From positions 1,240,001-1,304,000 of the forward strand of contig NZ_CP039888.1 of the NCBI RefSeq assembly GCF_005221325.1: 64,000 nt of DNA. Reading direction: 5' to 3'. How positions within the stretch are numbered: the first letter of the stretch is position 1; each line of letters starts with the position of its first letter. Of this stretch, positions 25,217 to 33,297 are shown piece by piece. The translations under genes and the position numbers were made by a program. This DNA comes from Agrobacterium tumefaciens (GTDB taxonomy: Bacteria; Pseudomonadota; Alphaproteobacteria; Rhizobiales; Rhizobiaceae). Below the pieces are notes generated by a model. The model had not been told where the DNA came from. It saw only the letters and a program-made list of their open reading frames with translations, and did not search any database.

Positions 25217-25232
25217 AATGGCAGATGGGGTG
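25217..25232 (+). repeat. attL, copy of the tRNA-Ser 3' end
   Basis: AATGGCAGATGGGGTG, identical to 35719-35734, where it covers the CCA end and 3' part of tRNA-Ser. Here it is not part of a tRNA, so it is the duplicated attachment core at the integrase-proximal end. Confidence 0.8.
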
Positions 25233-25316
25233 TCCGCCGATCCTTGTAACACATTGAAATTACGTATGCATTGCCCTTGTAAATCGGCGTATTATGCGTA
25301 TTTTCCATCCCTAAGT

Positions 25317-25331
25317 TATGGCAACGGGATA
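25317..25331 (+). repeat. 15-bp repeat at the left end (integrase arm-type site candidate)
   Basis: TATGGCAACGGGATA, repeated in the same orientation at 35672-35686. Each copy lies just inside an attachment core, and this one ends 5 bp before the integrase ATG, so a protein bound here would also block int expression. Confidence 0.6.
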
Positions 25332-25336
25332 CGGAA

Positions 25337-26500
25337 ATGGCGCGGAACAAACTCACGGAAACGAAGATCAAGAAGCTTTCCAGCGCTGGCATTTATAGCG
25401 ACGGCGACGGGCTCTATTTACGTGTCCGGGCGGGCGGCTCAAAGCAATGGTTCTTCATCTACAAGCGAGACGGCAAGCGCACCGAGATAGGACTCGGCGG
25501 CTACGGGCAAGGAACCGCGCCTGTCTCTCTTGATCTTGCCAGAGAGAAAGCCGAAAGCATCCGGCAGCGTCTGGCGCGTGGCGAGGAACTGGCGGTGCGA
25601 CCGACCTTCGCCGCGATCATGGAAGACGTAATCCAAAAGAAGATGACCGAGTCCAAGAGCAAGGGCCACAAGGCTGCATGGCGCATGACTCTCGACAAGT
25701 ACGCCGCGCCGCTGCACAAGAAAGCGGTGGCCGACATCACTCGTGATGACGTGGTTGAGACGCTCAAACCCATTTGGACAGAGAAGCCCGAGACAGCCGA
25801 CCGGACCCGGATGCGCATTGCAGCCGTGATCGACCATGCCAAGGCGCGCGGCCTTTATACCGGCGACAATCCTGCCGACTGGCGCGGCGGCCTTAAGGAA
25901 TTGCTCCCTGCCCGGCAAAAGCTGTATCGCGGCCATCATGAGGCAATCGACTATAAGGCCCTACCCGCTGTCATCAAGAAGCTTCGGGCAGCTAAAGGGG
26001 TGTCGTCTGTCGCGGCGGAATTCGCTTGTCTGACTGCGGCTCGCTCTGGTGAAGCACGGGGCGCGGTCTGGTCTGAAATCGATTTGGAAAACGCTCTATG
26101 GATCATTCCAGCGGAACGGATGAAGGCAGGTAAAGAGCATCGCGTCCCCTTGTCGGCGCGGGCCTTGGAAATTCTTAAAGAGCGGCGGGAAATGGCCACG
26201 GGTGAGCTTGTGTTCGAAGGTGAGAGCGAAGGTAAGGCAATATCAGACACGGCCATGGTTAAGGCGTTGCGCGCAGCTACGGGCGGCACAGAGACGCTGC
26301 ACGGCTTGCGATCCTCGTTCCGAGACTGGGCCGGTGACGAGACACATCATCCACGCGAAGTCATTGAAACAGCGCTTGCTCACACGCTCAAGGACAAGAC
26401 GGAGGCCGCTTATCGTCGGTCAGATGCGTTGGCGAAGCGTCGTAAGTTGATGCAGGACTGGTCAGATTATTGCCAATCAAAGTCTGTCAATCGGAAATAA
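25337..26500 (+). CDS. int: Tyrosine integrase (P4-like, DUF4102 N-terminus)
   Basis: 387 residues. The N-terminal DUF4102 arm-binding domain reads LTETKIKKLSSAGIYSDGDG and YLRVRAGGSKQWFFIYKRDG. The catalytic domain has the first Arg in TAARSGEARGAVWSEID, then LHGLRSSFRDWAGDE (HxxR) and ALAHTLKDKTEAAYRRSD with the likely nucleophile Tyr. It drives insertion into the tRNA-Ser 3' end. It sits at the end distal to the tRNA, transcribed inward, 105 bp from attL. Confidence 0.93.
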   Translation: MARNKLTETKIKKLSSAGIYSDGDGLYLRVRAGGSKQWFFIYKRDGKRTEIGLGGYGQGTAPVSLDLAREKAESIRQRLARGEELAVRPTFAAIMEDVIQKKMTESKSKGHKAAWRMTLDKYAAPLHKKAVADITRDDVVETLKPIWTEKPETADRTRMRIAAVIDHAKARGLYTGDNPADWRGGLKELLPARQKLYRGHHEAIDYKALPAVIKKLRAAKGVSSVAAEFACLTAARSGEARGAVWSEIDLENALWIIPAERMKAGKEHRVPLSARALEILKERREMATGELVFEGESEGKAISDTAMVKALRAATGGTETLHGLRSSFRDWAGDETHHPREVIETALAHTLKDKTEAAYRRSDALAKRRKLMQDWSDYCQSKSVNRK

Positions 26501-26734
26501 CAAAGTCTTTTCAACGGAATTCTGAAATTTTTCTGAGGACGTCAAAACGTCAAGCAATAAACGCAAAAATATACATTGGCATATTTTGCAGTTTTTGGTT
26601 GCTAGGAGAAAATACTTGGAGTTATAACCGCGTTGTCGCCAGCGAGTGACGGCAATCACAAACAATCAGCGCATTTTCGCACCGGCCAAAGGAGGTCCGG
26701 TAACAACGTCGTGCGTCCAGAGAGAGGAGAAAAT
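26501..26734. other. Intergenic control region between int and alpA
   Basis: AT-rich non-coding stretch of the satellite. It contains a small inverted repeat, GACGT-CAAA-ACGTC (26538-26551), a possible operator, and the AGAGGAGA ribosome site of alpA at its end. No gene is seen. Confidence 0.4.
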
Positions 26735-26935
26735 ATGACGAAAGAACTACCGCGACTCATGTCACCAAAAGAGGCAGCCGCCGAAACCACGTTTTCAGCC
26801 GTTCAGCTTGGCATTCTGAGTGCAACGGGTCATTTCCCGAAACCTGTCCAGATTTCAACCCGACGCATAGCATACGTGCGGTCAGAGGTAACGGCTTGGC
26901 TTGATGAACGCATTGCAGCCCGCACCACCCACTGA
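26735..26935 (+). CDS. alpA: AlpA-family excisionase/transcription regulator
   Basis: 66 residues from the ATG at 26735, seven or fewer bases after AGAGGAGA. The MerR-like helix-turn-helix of AlpA is recognisable: LMSPKEAAAETTFSAVQLG, HFPKPVQISTRRIAYVRSE and VTAWLDERIAAR. In P4-like satellites and PICIs AlpA is the master activator of integrase and replication genes. Its TGA overlaps the next ATG by one base, so replication is coupled to the regulator. Confidence 0.88.
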   Translation: MTKELPRLMSPKEAAAETTFSAVQLGILSATGHFPKPVQISTRRIAYVRSEVTAWLDERIAARTTH

Positions 26936-28026
26936 TGGAAGTAGCAAATGCAGATGACTCTCCCGGTTGGACAGGGAAGGTCAACTTCGAAAAGATTGGA
27001 CAGAGGCGGGCCGCCCTGAGCGCGCCAGCGCGAAACTCAAAGCCAAAGCCAGAACAGGAAGATGAACCTGAAGAAGTAAGACTGACCGCAAAGCAGTTGA
27101 TGCGGCGGAGATTTGAGAGGCCGCGCCAGATCGTGGAGGGCTTGTTCCCTGCCGGTTGCCTTCTTCTTGTCGGTCCACCAAAACAGGGAAAATCGTGGCT
27201 ATCGTTACAGCTGGCCCGTTGCGTGGAGGCCGGAATCCCGTTCATGGGGCATCGAACCGAACAAGGTGACGTTCTGTATCTCGCGCTAGAAGATGGTTTC
27301 ATCCGTCTTCAGGACCGCTTGGGAAAGCAGGAAATCGAAGGCGCGGAATCATTCACCGATGCGCTGGATTTCCAAATCCAGATACCAACGGCAGAAAAAG
27401 GCGGACTGAAGGAGTTGGAGGAGTGGCTGATAGCTCACCCCGACGCATCCTTAGTCATCGTGGACGTTCTCAAAATGTTTCGAGAGCCGCGCAAGGGCAA
27501 GGTTGATCCATATGAGCGCGATTATGGTGACGTTCGACCTTTGACGAAACTGGCAAACCAGTATCGGGTTTGCATCGTCATCGTCCACCATACGAACAAG
27601 GGCAGTGCAAGCGCAGTCGATCCTTTTGATCGTGTCAGCGGCACGGGCGGCATTTCAGGTGCGGCAGATGGCACGATTTTGCTTGTCCCGAATGAAAACG
27701 GCGATTTGGGGCTTTATGGCCGTGGGCGCGACTTTCAGGAGTTTGACTTCAGGGTTCGATTCGACGCCGATTCTTGCGTTTGGGCAATGGATACCGAAAG
27801 CGAGGATAGCGACCTGAAGGACTACGGGAGCGTCACCGGCAAGATATTGCAGCAACTTGGGTTCATGAATGGCAATCCTATTGGCCCTAGCGAACTGGCG
27901 GCAGTCATCCACGAAAAGCCGCTTGACGTTTCGAAGAGCCTGAAACGGTTGAGTACCAGCCGGAAGGTTACGAGGATCGGGCGCGGCAAATGGGTGCTTC
28001 GCGGACTGGAGCCGAAAAGCGCGTGA
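26935..28026 (+). CDS. AAA+ replicative ATPase (RepA/RecA-like)
   Basis: 363 residues. The N-terminal ~60 residues are charged and flexible. Walker A is LVGPPKQGKSWLSLQLA (residues ~78-94), Walker B-like LVIVDVLKMF and the sensor IVIVHHTNKG follow. The C-terminal ~70 residues look like a winged helix (GPSELAAVIHEKPLDVSKSL). This is the hexameric RepA-type helicase/loader found in small phages and satellites. It is followed directly by paired iteron-like repeats that may be its origin. Confidence 0.82.
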   Translation: MEVANADDSPGWTGKVNFEKIGQRRAALSAPARNSKPKPEQEDEPEEVRLTAKQLMRRRFERPRQIVEGLFPAGCLLLVGPPKQGKSWLSLQLARCVEAGIPFMGHRTEQGDVLYLALEDGFIRLQDRLGKQEIEGAESFTDALDFQIQIPTAEKGGLKELEEWLIAHPDASLVIVDVLKMFREPRKGKVDPYERDYGDVRPLTKLANQYRVCIVIVHHTNKGSASAVDPFDRVSGTGGISGAADGTILLVPNENGDLGLYGRGRDFQEFDFRVRFDADSCVWAMDTESEDSDLKDYGSVTGKILQQLGFMNGNPIGPSELAAVIHEKPLDVSKSLKRLSTSRKVTRIGRGKWVLRGLEPKSA

Positions 28027-28054
28027 CGACGAAACTACCATACCATGCAGTAGC

Positions 28055-28181
28055 AACGGTAGTTACGGTAGTTTCATAATTGCTAATATGAGGACTGTTT
28101 AGCTAAGTCCTTCTAGCATCACATTAAATAGTATCGGTAGTAAGGGTATTTCGGTTTGTGCAAACTACCGTAACTACCGTT
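28055..28181. repeat. Iteron-like inverted repeat, candidate replication origin of the satellite
   Basis: Two 20-bp perfectly complementary arms, AACGGTAGTTACGGTAGTTT (28055-28074) and its reverse complement (28162-28181), 87 bp apart. Each arm is itself two tandem ACTACCGT-type 9-mers. Further partial copies occur at 28033 (ACTACCA) and 28135 (CGGTAGT), and the spacer is AT-rich with a GGACT/AGTCC hairpin. Position right behind the replication ATPase fits an origin. Confidence 0.65.
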
Positions 28182-28213
28182 TGTACCAACCATATAGACG
28201 AGAGGAGAAACGA

Positions 28214-28471
28214 ATGAACGAAAGGACACACACCGAAAACATGCAGGTCATCAACGCGCTGGTAGGAAAGCCGGTCGCTTGGAGTGGTTTGCCGGAGCCA
28301 GACGAAAAGGTTCTTGCCCTCCTACGGAAGCGGTCAATACCGGCAGCGCCTATGATCTTGTCACGGCTGACGGGTTACGGACGTCACGAAGTCAATGAGG
28401 TGCTGTTGCGCCTGAAGCGCCATGGTCTGGCTAAAGCCGTTGGACACGGTGAATGGGTGGCAGTGCAATGA
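28214..28471 (+). CDS. Small winged-helix-like satellite protein
   Basis: 85 residues from the ATG at 28214 (AGAGGAGAAACG upstream). The second half (LRKRSIPAAPMILSRLTGYG, VNEVLLRLKRHGLAKAVG) looks like a winged-helix DNA-binding domain. It follows the origin candidate and overlaps the next short gene by 4 bp (ATGA). A role in replication control or regulation is likely but unproven. Confidence 0.7.
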   Translation: MNERTHTENMQVINALVGKPVAWSGLPEPDEKVLALLRKRSIPAAPMILSRLTGYGRHEVNEVLLRLKRHGLAKAVGHGEWVAVQ

Positions 28472-28608
28472 GGAAGTACGGTCAGATCAATAGACAGGTG
28501 TTTGCACACAACAGCCGCGATGGCCAAAAGTCGAAGCAGCCTATCCCGGTCAAGGTTATCCCTGCCGCTACGCGTCAGGGTGCTGCCCGCCCTGTCACGA
28601 AGCCATGA
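28468..28608 (+). CDS. Small basic satellite protein (46 aa)
   Basis: 46 residues, opening MRKYGQINRQVFAHNSRDGQ, basic, coupled at both ends: its ATG overlaps the preceding stop and its stop overlaps the HNH start (ATGA at 28605-28608). The tight packing argues that it is translated. No family recognised. Confidence 0.6.
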   Translation: MRKYGQINRQVFAHNSRDGQKSKQPIPVKVIPAATRQGAARPVTKP

Positions 28609-28937
28609 GCAGATGGCCGTATAACACGGCACAGTGGCAACGGCTGCGCATAGCCAAGCTGAGGGAATGCCCGGTCTGTGAGCCATGCAGGGCAAGAGGC
28701 GTTATCGAGATTGCGGAAGTCGTAGACCATGACAAGGCGATCAACGCGGGAGGTGACGCGTTCCCTCCCCTGTCCGGCCTTACCAGCATGTGCGCATCCT
28801 GTCATAACCGCAAGACGAATGCGAAGGACAGACGCACGGCCAAGACAGGTAGGAGTTCCGGCTTCAGGCGTGCGTGGGCTGGCTTCGACGTGGATGGCAA
28901 CCCCATCGACCCTGAGGGCTGGAATGACGCTGTGTGA
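28605..28937 (+). CDS. HNH endonuclease
   Basis: 110 residues. Zinc-finger CPVCEPCRARG, the catalytic EVVDHDKAINAGGD (DH of the HNH), then CASCHNRKTNAKDRR form the usual phage HNH module. Such nucleases sit next to the terminase in HK97-type phages and are needed for packaging-site cleavage. The downstream 143 bp before terL contain no small-terminase gene that can be seen. Confidence 0.9.
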   Translation: MSRWPYNTAQWQRLRIAKLRECPVCEPCRARGVIEIAEVVDHDKAINAGGDAFPPLSGLTSMCASCHNRKTNAKDRRTAKTGRSSGFRRAWAGFDVDGNPIDPEGWNDAV

Positions 28938-29080
28938 CGCGCTGTGACCCTAGGGGGCCTCGAAGGACGAGAGTCAACGTGCTTGGGATCGGCGTGGGGC
29001 ATTCGCAAAGACTTAGTTTCAAATATTGAACGACGAAAAGGAAATCGTCATGAAAAAATGAACAATGAAAGGAGGAATTA
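28938..29080. other. Gap before the large terminase
   Basis: 143 bases without a gene, ending in AAAGGAGG, the terL ribosome site. A TerS gene would be expected at about this place and is not visible. Confidence 0.4.
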
Positions 29081-30748
29081 ATGGGCCGTCGTGGACCCGG
29101 CGCGAAGCCGAAAGCATCCCGTAAGACCGGGGATATCATGAGTGGCGGGCAGCCGAAGCACCGCAAGGTGCTTCCTTGGGAGGTCGAAGGCCTCACAAGA
29201 CTTGAAGCCGTCGTCGCATTCGTCAATGACATGAAAATTACGCAGGGCAAACTTGCGGGCCAGAACATGCAGTTGCGTGACTGGCAGATAGACGAGTTCC
29301 TTGCACCGATCTACGCCACGGACGAACATGGACGCCGCCCTGTGCGAACCGCCGTCCTATCTATGGGCCGCAAGAACGGAAAGACCGGCCTGAGCGCGGC
29401 ACTTGCGCTTTGCCATCTGGTAGGCCCTGAAGCCGAGCAGCGCGGCGAACTGTATTTCGGTGCAATGGACAAGATTCAGGCCGGTAAGGCCTGGGCGGAA
29501 TGCAAAGCGATGCTGGAAGCCCACGTCGAGCTTTCGGAGCGGGTGAATATCATCAAGTTTTCGAAAGAGATCGAAGTCGAAGCGGGTTATCCCGGTGAAG
29601 GCTCCGTTCTGAAGGCTGTGAGCGCCGATGCCGACAGCAAGCTTGGATTGTCGCCATCGTTCTTCCTTGCTGACGAAGCCGGGTATTGGGTGAAGCGCGA
29701 CCTCTTCGACGCCATGGATTCCGCTCTTGGTGCGCGTGACGAACCGCTTGTTGTCGTGATCAGCACACAGGCGAAAGACGACACGCATTTCTTTTCGGAG
29801 ATGATCGATTACGGCCTGAAGGTCAAAAGCGGCGAGATCGAGGACGAGAGCTTTCATCTGGCATTGTTCACGACTGACCCTGAGGAAGATGCATGGTCTT
29901 ACGAAACGTGGATCAAAGCTAACCCGGCTCTAGGTGACTTCCTTGCACTAGAACAGGTCGAGCGCATGGCAGCGCAGGCGCAGCGGATTCCGTCAAAGGA
30001 AGCGGACTTCAGAAACAAGATTCTGAATCAGCGCATTGACGGGACAGTGAGGTTCATCGCCGCACGGGAATGGAACGATTGCGATCTAGGCCCGATTGAC
30101 GAAGAGGCGTTGCTAGGCCGTGAATGCTATGGCGCTCTTGATTTGTCGGCGGCGCGCGATTTGACGGCCTTCGTTCTGGTGTTTCCGTCTGATGATGGTG
30201 GCCCTGCGACTGTATTGCCCCGCTTCTTCCTGCCAGAGTTCGATATCGCCGGGAAGAGTGAGAATGACCGCGTTCCTTACGATGTTTGGGCGCGTCAGGA
30301 ATCGTCGCGGCTCACCCTCTTGCCGGGCAAGGTCATAGACCCTGCCTTAGTGGCGGAATACATCGCGGATGAGGCTGGGAGGTTCGATATCAAGGAAATC
30401 GCATTCGACCGGTGGCGCATTGAAGACCTGAAGCGAGAGCTTGCCAAGGCTTCGATTGAGTTGCCGCTAACGCCGTTCGGGCAAGGATACAAAGACATGT
30501 CTCCAGCCGTTGACATGCTGGAAGTAGCGGTCGCGCAACAGAAGGTAAACCACGCAGGAAATCCGCTTATGCGAATGTGCGCGGCCAATGCGGTCATCAC
30601 AAAAGACCCCTCTGGTGCTCGCAAGCTGGATAAGTCGAAGGCCTCCGGGCGCATTGACGGGCTTGTCGCACTCGCCATGGCGTTGCAAACTGCTGCGCGA
30701 CATGAGGAAGACGATTCACTTCCTGCGTGTTTTTTGGAAGATGCATAG
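29081..30748 (+). CDS. terL: Terminase large subunit (HK97 type)
   Basis: 555 residues. The ATPase domain has Walker A SMGRKNGKTGLSAALAL (residue ~90) and Walker B PSFFLADEAGYW; the nuclease domain contains YGALDLSAARDLTAF and later acidic residues (EIAFDRWRIEDL). It packages DNA into procapsids through the portal. The first residues, MGRRGPGAKPK, resemble the beginning of P27-type small terminases; whether this is a partial fusion is open. Confidence 0.93.
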   Translation: MGRRGPGAKPKASRKTGDIMSGGQPKHRKVLPWEVEGLTRLEAVVAFVNDMKITQGKLAGQNMQLRDWQIDEFLAPIYATDEHGRRPVRTAVLSMGRKNGKTGLSAALALCHLVGPEAEQRGELYFGAMDKIQAGKAWAECKAMLEAHVELSERVNIIKFSKEIEVEAGYPGEGSVLKAVSADADSKLGLSPSFFLADEAGYWVKRDLFDAMDSALGARDEPLVVVISTQAKDDTHFFSEMIDYGLKVKSGEIEDESFHLALFTTDPEEDAWSYETWIKANPALGDFLALEQVERMAAQAQRIPSKEADFRNKILNQRIDGTVRFIAAREWNDCDLGPIDEEALLGRECYGALDLSAARDLTAFVLVFPSDDGGPATVLPRFFLPEFDIAGKSENDRVPYDVWARQESSRLTLLPGKVIDPALVAEYIADEAGRFDIKEIAFDRWRIEDLKRELAKASIELPLTPFGQGYKDMSPAVDMLEVAVAQQKVNHAGNPLMRMCAANAVITKDPSGARKLDKSKASGRIDGLVALAMALQTAARHEEDDSLPACFLEDA

Positions 30749-30758
30749 GAGGAAAGTA

Positions 30759-31046
30759 ATGACGCTACAGGGAAGAGTTTTCTCGATAAGATTGGGCGAT
30801 TTCGGGTTGGATTCGTTGGGAGGATACAGCCCTGATGCAAAAGCAAACTTTGTTTGCACCTCCGATAACTCAAATGGCTGGCAGTTTGAGCCAATTCACT
30901 ATGAGTTAGAGGATTTGCCGGAAGGTAGAGTGAAATTCGATGAAGGATTTCATCTCGACCCGACTAGCCCTCTCATTGCCCGCCTCAGCGAGGAATTGGA
31001 GCTTCCAGAAAAAATCCGAGACGGTGTTTTGTCAAGCAAACCATGA
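30759..31046 (+). CDS. Unknown small satellite protein between terminase and capsid
   Basis: 95 residues with a good ribosome site (AGGAGG) 10 bp after the terL stop. Acidic, soluble, no signal or membrane segment (FSIRLGDFGLDSLGGYSP, ELEDLPEGRVKFDEG). Not recognised; not an obvious scaffold because the capsid protein has its own delta-type N-terminus. Its base use is slightly more AT-rich than its neighbours. Confidence 0.6.
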   Translation: MTLQGRVFSIRLGDFGLDSLGGYSPDAKANFVCTSDNSNGWQFEPIHYELEDLPEGRVKFDEGFHLDPTSPLIARLSEELELPEKIRDGVLSSKP

Positions 31047-31311
31047 AGAAATAAATACAGTTGATTTTTGCGATTTACTGTTGATGCAAAAGCAAAACCG
31101 AGTATAACTGAAATCACCGGATGCAAGCACAAGACTTGACCCGGCGAGCCTGTCCCGAATGAGGGGCGGGCAGCCCGTGCGAAGCACGGAAAAGGAAGCC
31201 GTTTCTTGGAGAGGCGGCACCATAACAACCACGACATTGTTGCGCCTACCCAACCGAGCAATTCCGCATCGGCATGGCTCTTTGCGCGCTTACTAGAAAA
31301 GGAGACTATAT
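31047..31311. other. Leader of the capsid gene block with hairpin
   Basis: 265 bases without a gene. A perfect hairpin CCGTGC-GAA-GCACGG sits at 31175-31189. The region ends with AAAAGGAGA in front of the TTG start of the capsid gene. It may hold a late promoter or an attenuator. Confidence 0.45.
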
Positions 31312-32478
31312 TTGAACATTCATCATCTTCGCGAAACCCGTTCCACAAAGCTCAACGAACTTAAGGCCCTCGGCGAGAACCCGGACACCGCGAAGTTTAC
31401 CGCAATCGAAGGCGAGATTCGCGCCCTTGACGGCCAGATCAAAAACGCAGCAACCATCGCAGAATTCGAACGCCACGAAGCCGCACCGCAGGGTGACGCC
31501 ATGGCCCGCGAACTGCGCTCCTATTCCGTTTCCAAGGCCATCCGCGAAGGTAATGGCGATAGTCTGACCGGCGTTGAACGTGAAGTCCATGACGAACTGT
31601 CCAAGGGCCGTGAGGTGCGCGGCGTTATGGTTCCTACGGCTCTTATCTTCGGTGAAGAGAACCGCGCCATGCTCACGACTGGCACCGCTGGCAATACCGT
31701 TGCAACCAACATGGGCGGCTTGATTGATCGTCTTCGCCCGGTTCTTGCTGTCCAGTCTCTCGGCGCTACTGTGATTTCCGGTCTGACCGGCAATCTCGAC
31801 CTGCCGCGCTTGACCTCTGGCCCGCAGGCCTATTGGATCAACGAAGACGAGGCCACCACGGCGAGCGATGCGACCTTTGACAAGGTTTCGCTGTCTCCGA
31901 AGACGGTTTCCGGCGAAATGTACCTTTCCCGCCGCCTCCTTCTTCAGAACGGCGTTGCGCTCGAAAACGTGCTTCGTCAGGACTTGGCTTTCGTTCTTGC
32001 GCAGGCTCTCGACTCCGCTGCGATCAACGGCACCGCCGCCGCAAAGCAGCCCGTTGGCATCCTGACGCAAATCACGGAAAGCGCGACCACGGCCACGGAC
32101 CTGACGGACATTGCAGCGGACCTGATCGCAGCACTACAGATTGACGACGTGACCGGCACCACGGGCTTCTTGACCAACCCGGCGCTGATGGGCGTTGCCC
32201 GCAAGCTGAAGGACGGTCAGCAGCGCCCGATTTCCACGGCTGACACGTTCCACAATGAGCGCGTTGTTGCCACGAATCAGGTTCCGACCATTAGCGGCGA
32301 AAACCCGCTGATCTTCGGCGCATTTGCCAACCTCATGATTGGTTACTGGAGCGGCGTGGACATTCTCGCCAACCCCTACACTGACGCTTCTAAGGGCGGT
32401 CTGCGTTTGCATGCGTTCCTTGATGCTGACGTGGCTGTACGCCATCCCGAAGCGTTCGCATGGAAGGCCGTCGCCTAA
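31312..32478 (+). CDS. HK97-family major capsid protein
   Basis: 388 residues, starting at TTG 31312, seven bases after AAAAGGAGA; no ATG is near. The first ~100 residues form a helical delta-type scaffold domain (KLNELKALGENPDTAKFTAI, RALDGQIKN) to be removed by the prohead protease. Then come the HK97 fold segments (GGLIDRLRPVLAVQSLGATV, KTVSGEMYLSRRLLLQNG) and an end with the usual HAFLDADVAVRHPEAFAWK. It builds the procapsid shell together with the portal. Confidence 0.93.
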   Translation: MNIHHLRETRSTKLNELKALGENPDTAKFTAIEGEIRALDGQIKNAATIAEFERHEAAPQGDAMARELRSYSVSKAIREGNGDSLTGVEREVHDELSKGREVRGVMVPTALIFGEENRAMLTTGTAGNTVATNMGGLIDRLRPVLAVQSLGATVISGLTGNLDLPRLTSGPQAYWINEDEATTASDATFDKVSLSPKTVSGEMYLSRRLLLQNGVALENVLRQDLAFVLAQALDSAAINGTAAAKQPVGILTQITESATTATDLTDIAADLIAALQIDDVTGTTGFLTNPALMGVARKLKDGQQRPISTADTFHNERVVATNQVPTISGENPLIFGAFANLMIGYWSGVDILANPYTDASKGGLRLHAFLDADVAVRHPEAFAWKAVA

Positions 32479-32479
32479 T

Positions 32480-32758
32480 ATGGCGTCTGTCTCTCTCGCA
32501 GAGGCAAAGGCTCACCTCCGGGTAGATTACCCGGAGGATGACGCCTACGTCTCGACACTCATCAACGCGGCGGAAGGCTACATTTCAGAAATCGGCGTAC
32601 CTGCCGACAAGCTGGCCTCACCCCCCGTCAAACATGCGGCGCTTTTGCTAATCGGGCATTGGTTTGCCTTTCGTGAGGCCGCAGCGGAGAAACCACCACA
32701 AGCAATCTCATTCGGCGTTGACGCCCTTGTGCAGCCATTCAGGGAGGTGAGCTTCTGA
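32480..32758 (+). CDS. Head-tail connector (gp6-like)
   Basis: 92 residues, all-helical with the family's opening SLAEAKAHLRVDYPEDDAYV and the LINAAEGYISE and KHAALLLIGHWFAFRE helices. It forms the ring under the portal to which a tail can later bind. One base between the capsid stop and its ATG, and it overlaps the protease ATG by one base. Confidence 0.82.
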   Translation: MASVSLAEAKAHLRVDYPEDDAYVSTLINAAEGYISEIGVPADKLASPPVKHAALLLIGHWFAFREAAAEKPPQAISFGVDALVQPFREVSF

Positions 32759-33297
32759 TGACTATTGAAAAACGAGCGGCAACGGACGTAACAGCCAAGG
32801 GCCGTAAATTGACGGGCTATGTTGCGACGTTTGGCCTCGAAACCCGCATTGGCGATTTCAGCGAAGTGATTCAGGCCGGTGCTTTTGGTGATTCACTTCA
32901 ATCCAACCCTGACATTCTGGCGCTTGTCGATCATGACCCCGGCAAGGTGTTGGGCCGTAGCGCGTCGGGCAGCTTGATCCTCGAAGAGGATCAAAAGGGA
33001 CTCCGTTTCGAACTGGAGCTTCCCGATACCCAGTTGGGCCGCGACATCGCTTCGCTTGCTGCCCGCAATGATATCGGCGGCATGTCCTTTGGCTTCAATG
33101 TGCCTGAAGGCGGCGACGAATGGCACGGCGAAAAGCGAACCCTGAAGGCCGTGGACCTTCGCGAAATCAGCGTCGTGCAGGCGTTCCCGGCCTATTCCGG
33201 CACGTCTCTGGCCGTCCGGTCCCGCAAGCCGATGACGGACGCGGAACGTCGTATTCGAATTCTGGAATTGGAGGGAGGTGCTTATGTGGCCGTTTAA
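32758..33297 (+). CDS. HK97-family prohead protease
   Basis: 179 residues, U35 serine protease. The conserved ALVDHDPGKVLGRS with the catalytic His and REISVVQAFPAYSGTSLAVR with the following Ser segment are present; KGRKLTGYVATFG is the typical N-terminus. It cleaves the delta domain of the capsid protein during maturation. Stop lies inside the portal start region, a 14-bp overlap. Confidence 0.9.
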   Translation: MTIEKRAATDVTAKGRKLTGYVATFGLETRIGDFSEVIQAGAFGDSLQSNPDILALVDHDPGKVLGRSASGSLILEEDQKGLRFELELPDTQLGRDIASLAARNDIGGMSFGFNVPEGGDEWHGEKRTLKAVDLREISVVQAFPAYSGTSLAVRSRKPMTDAERRIRILELEGGAYVAV

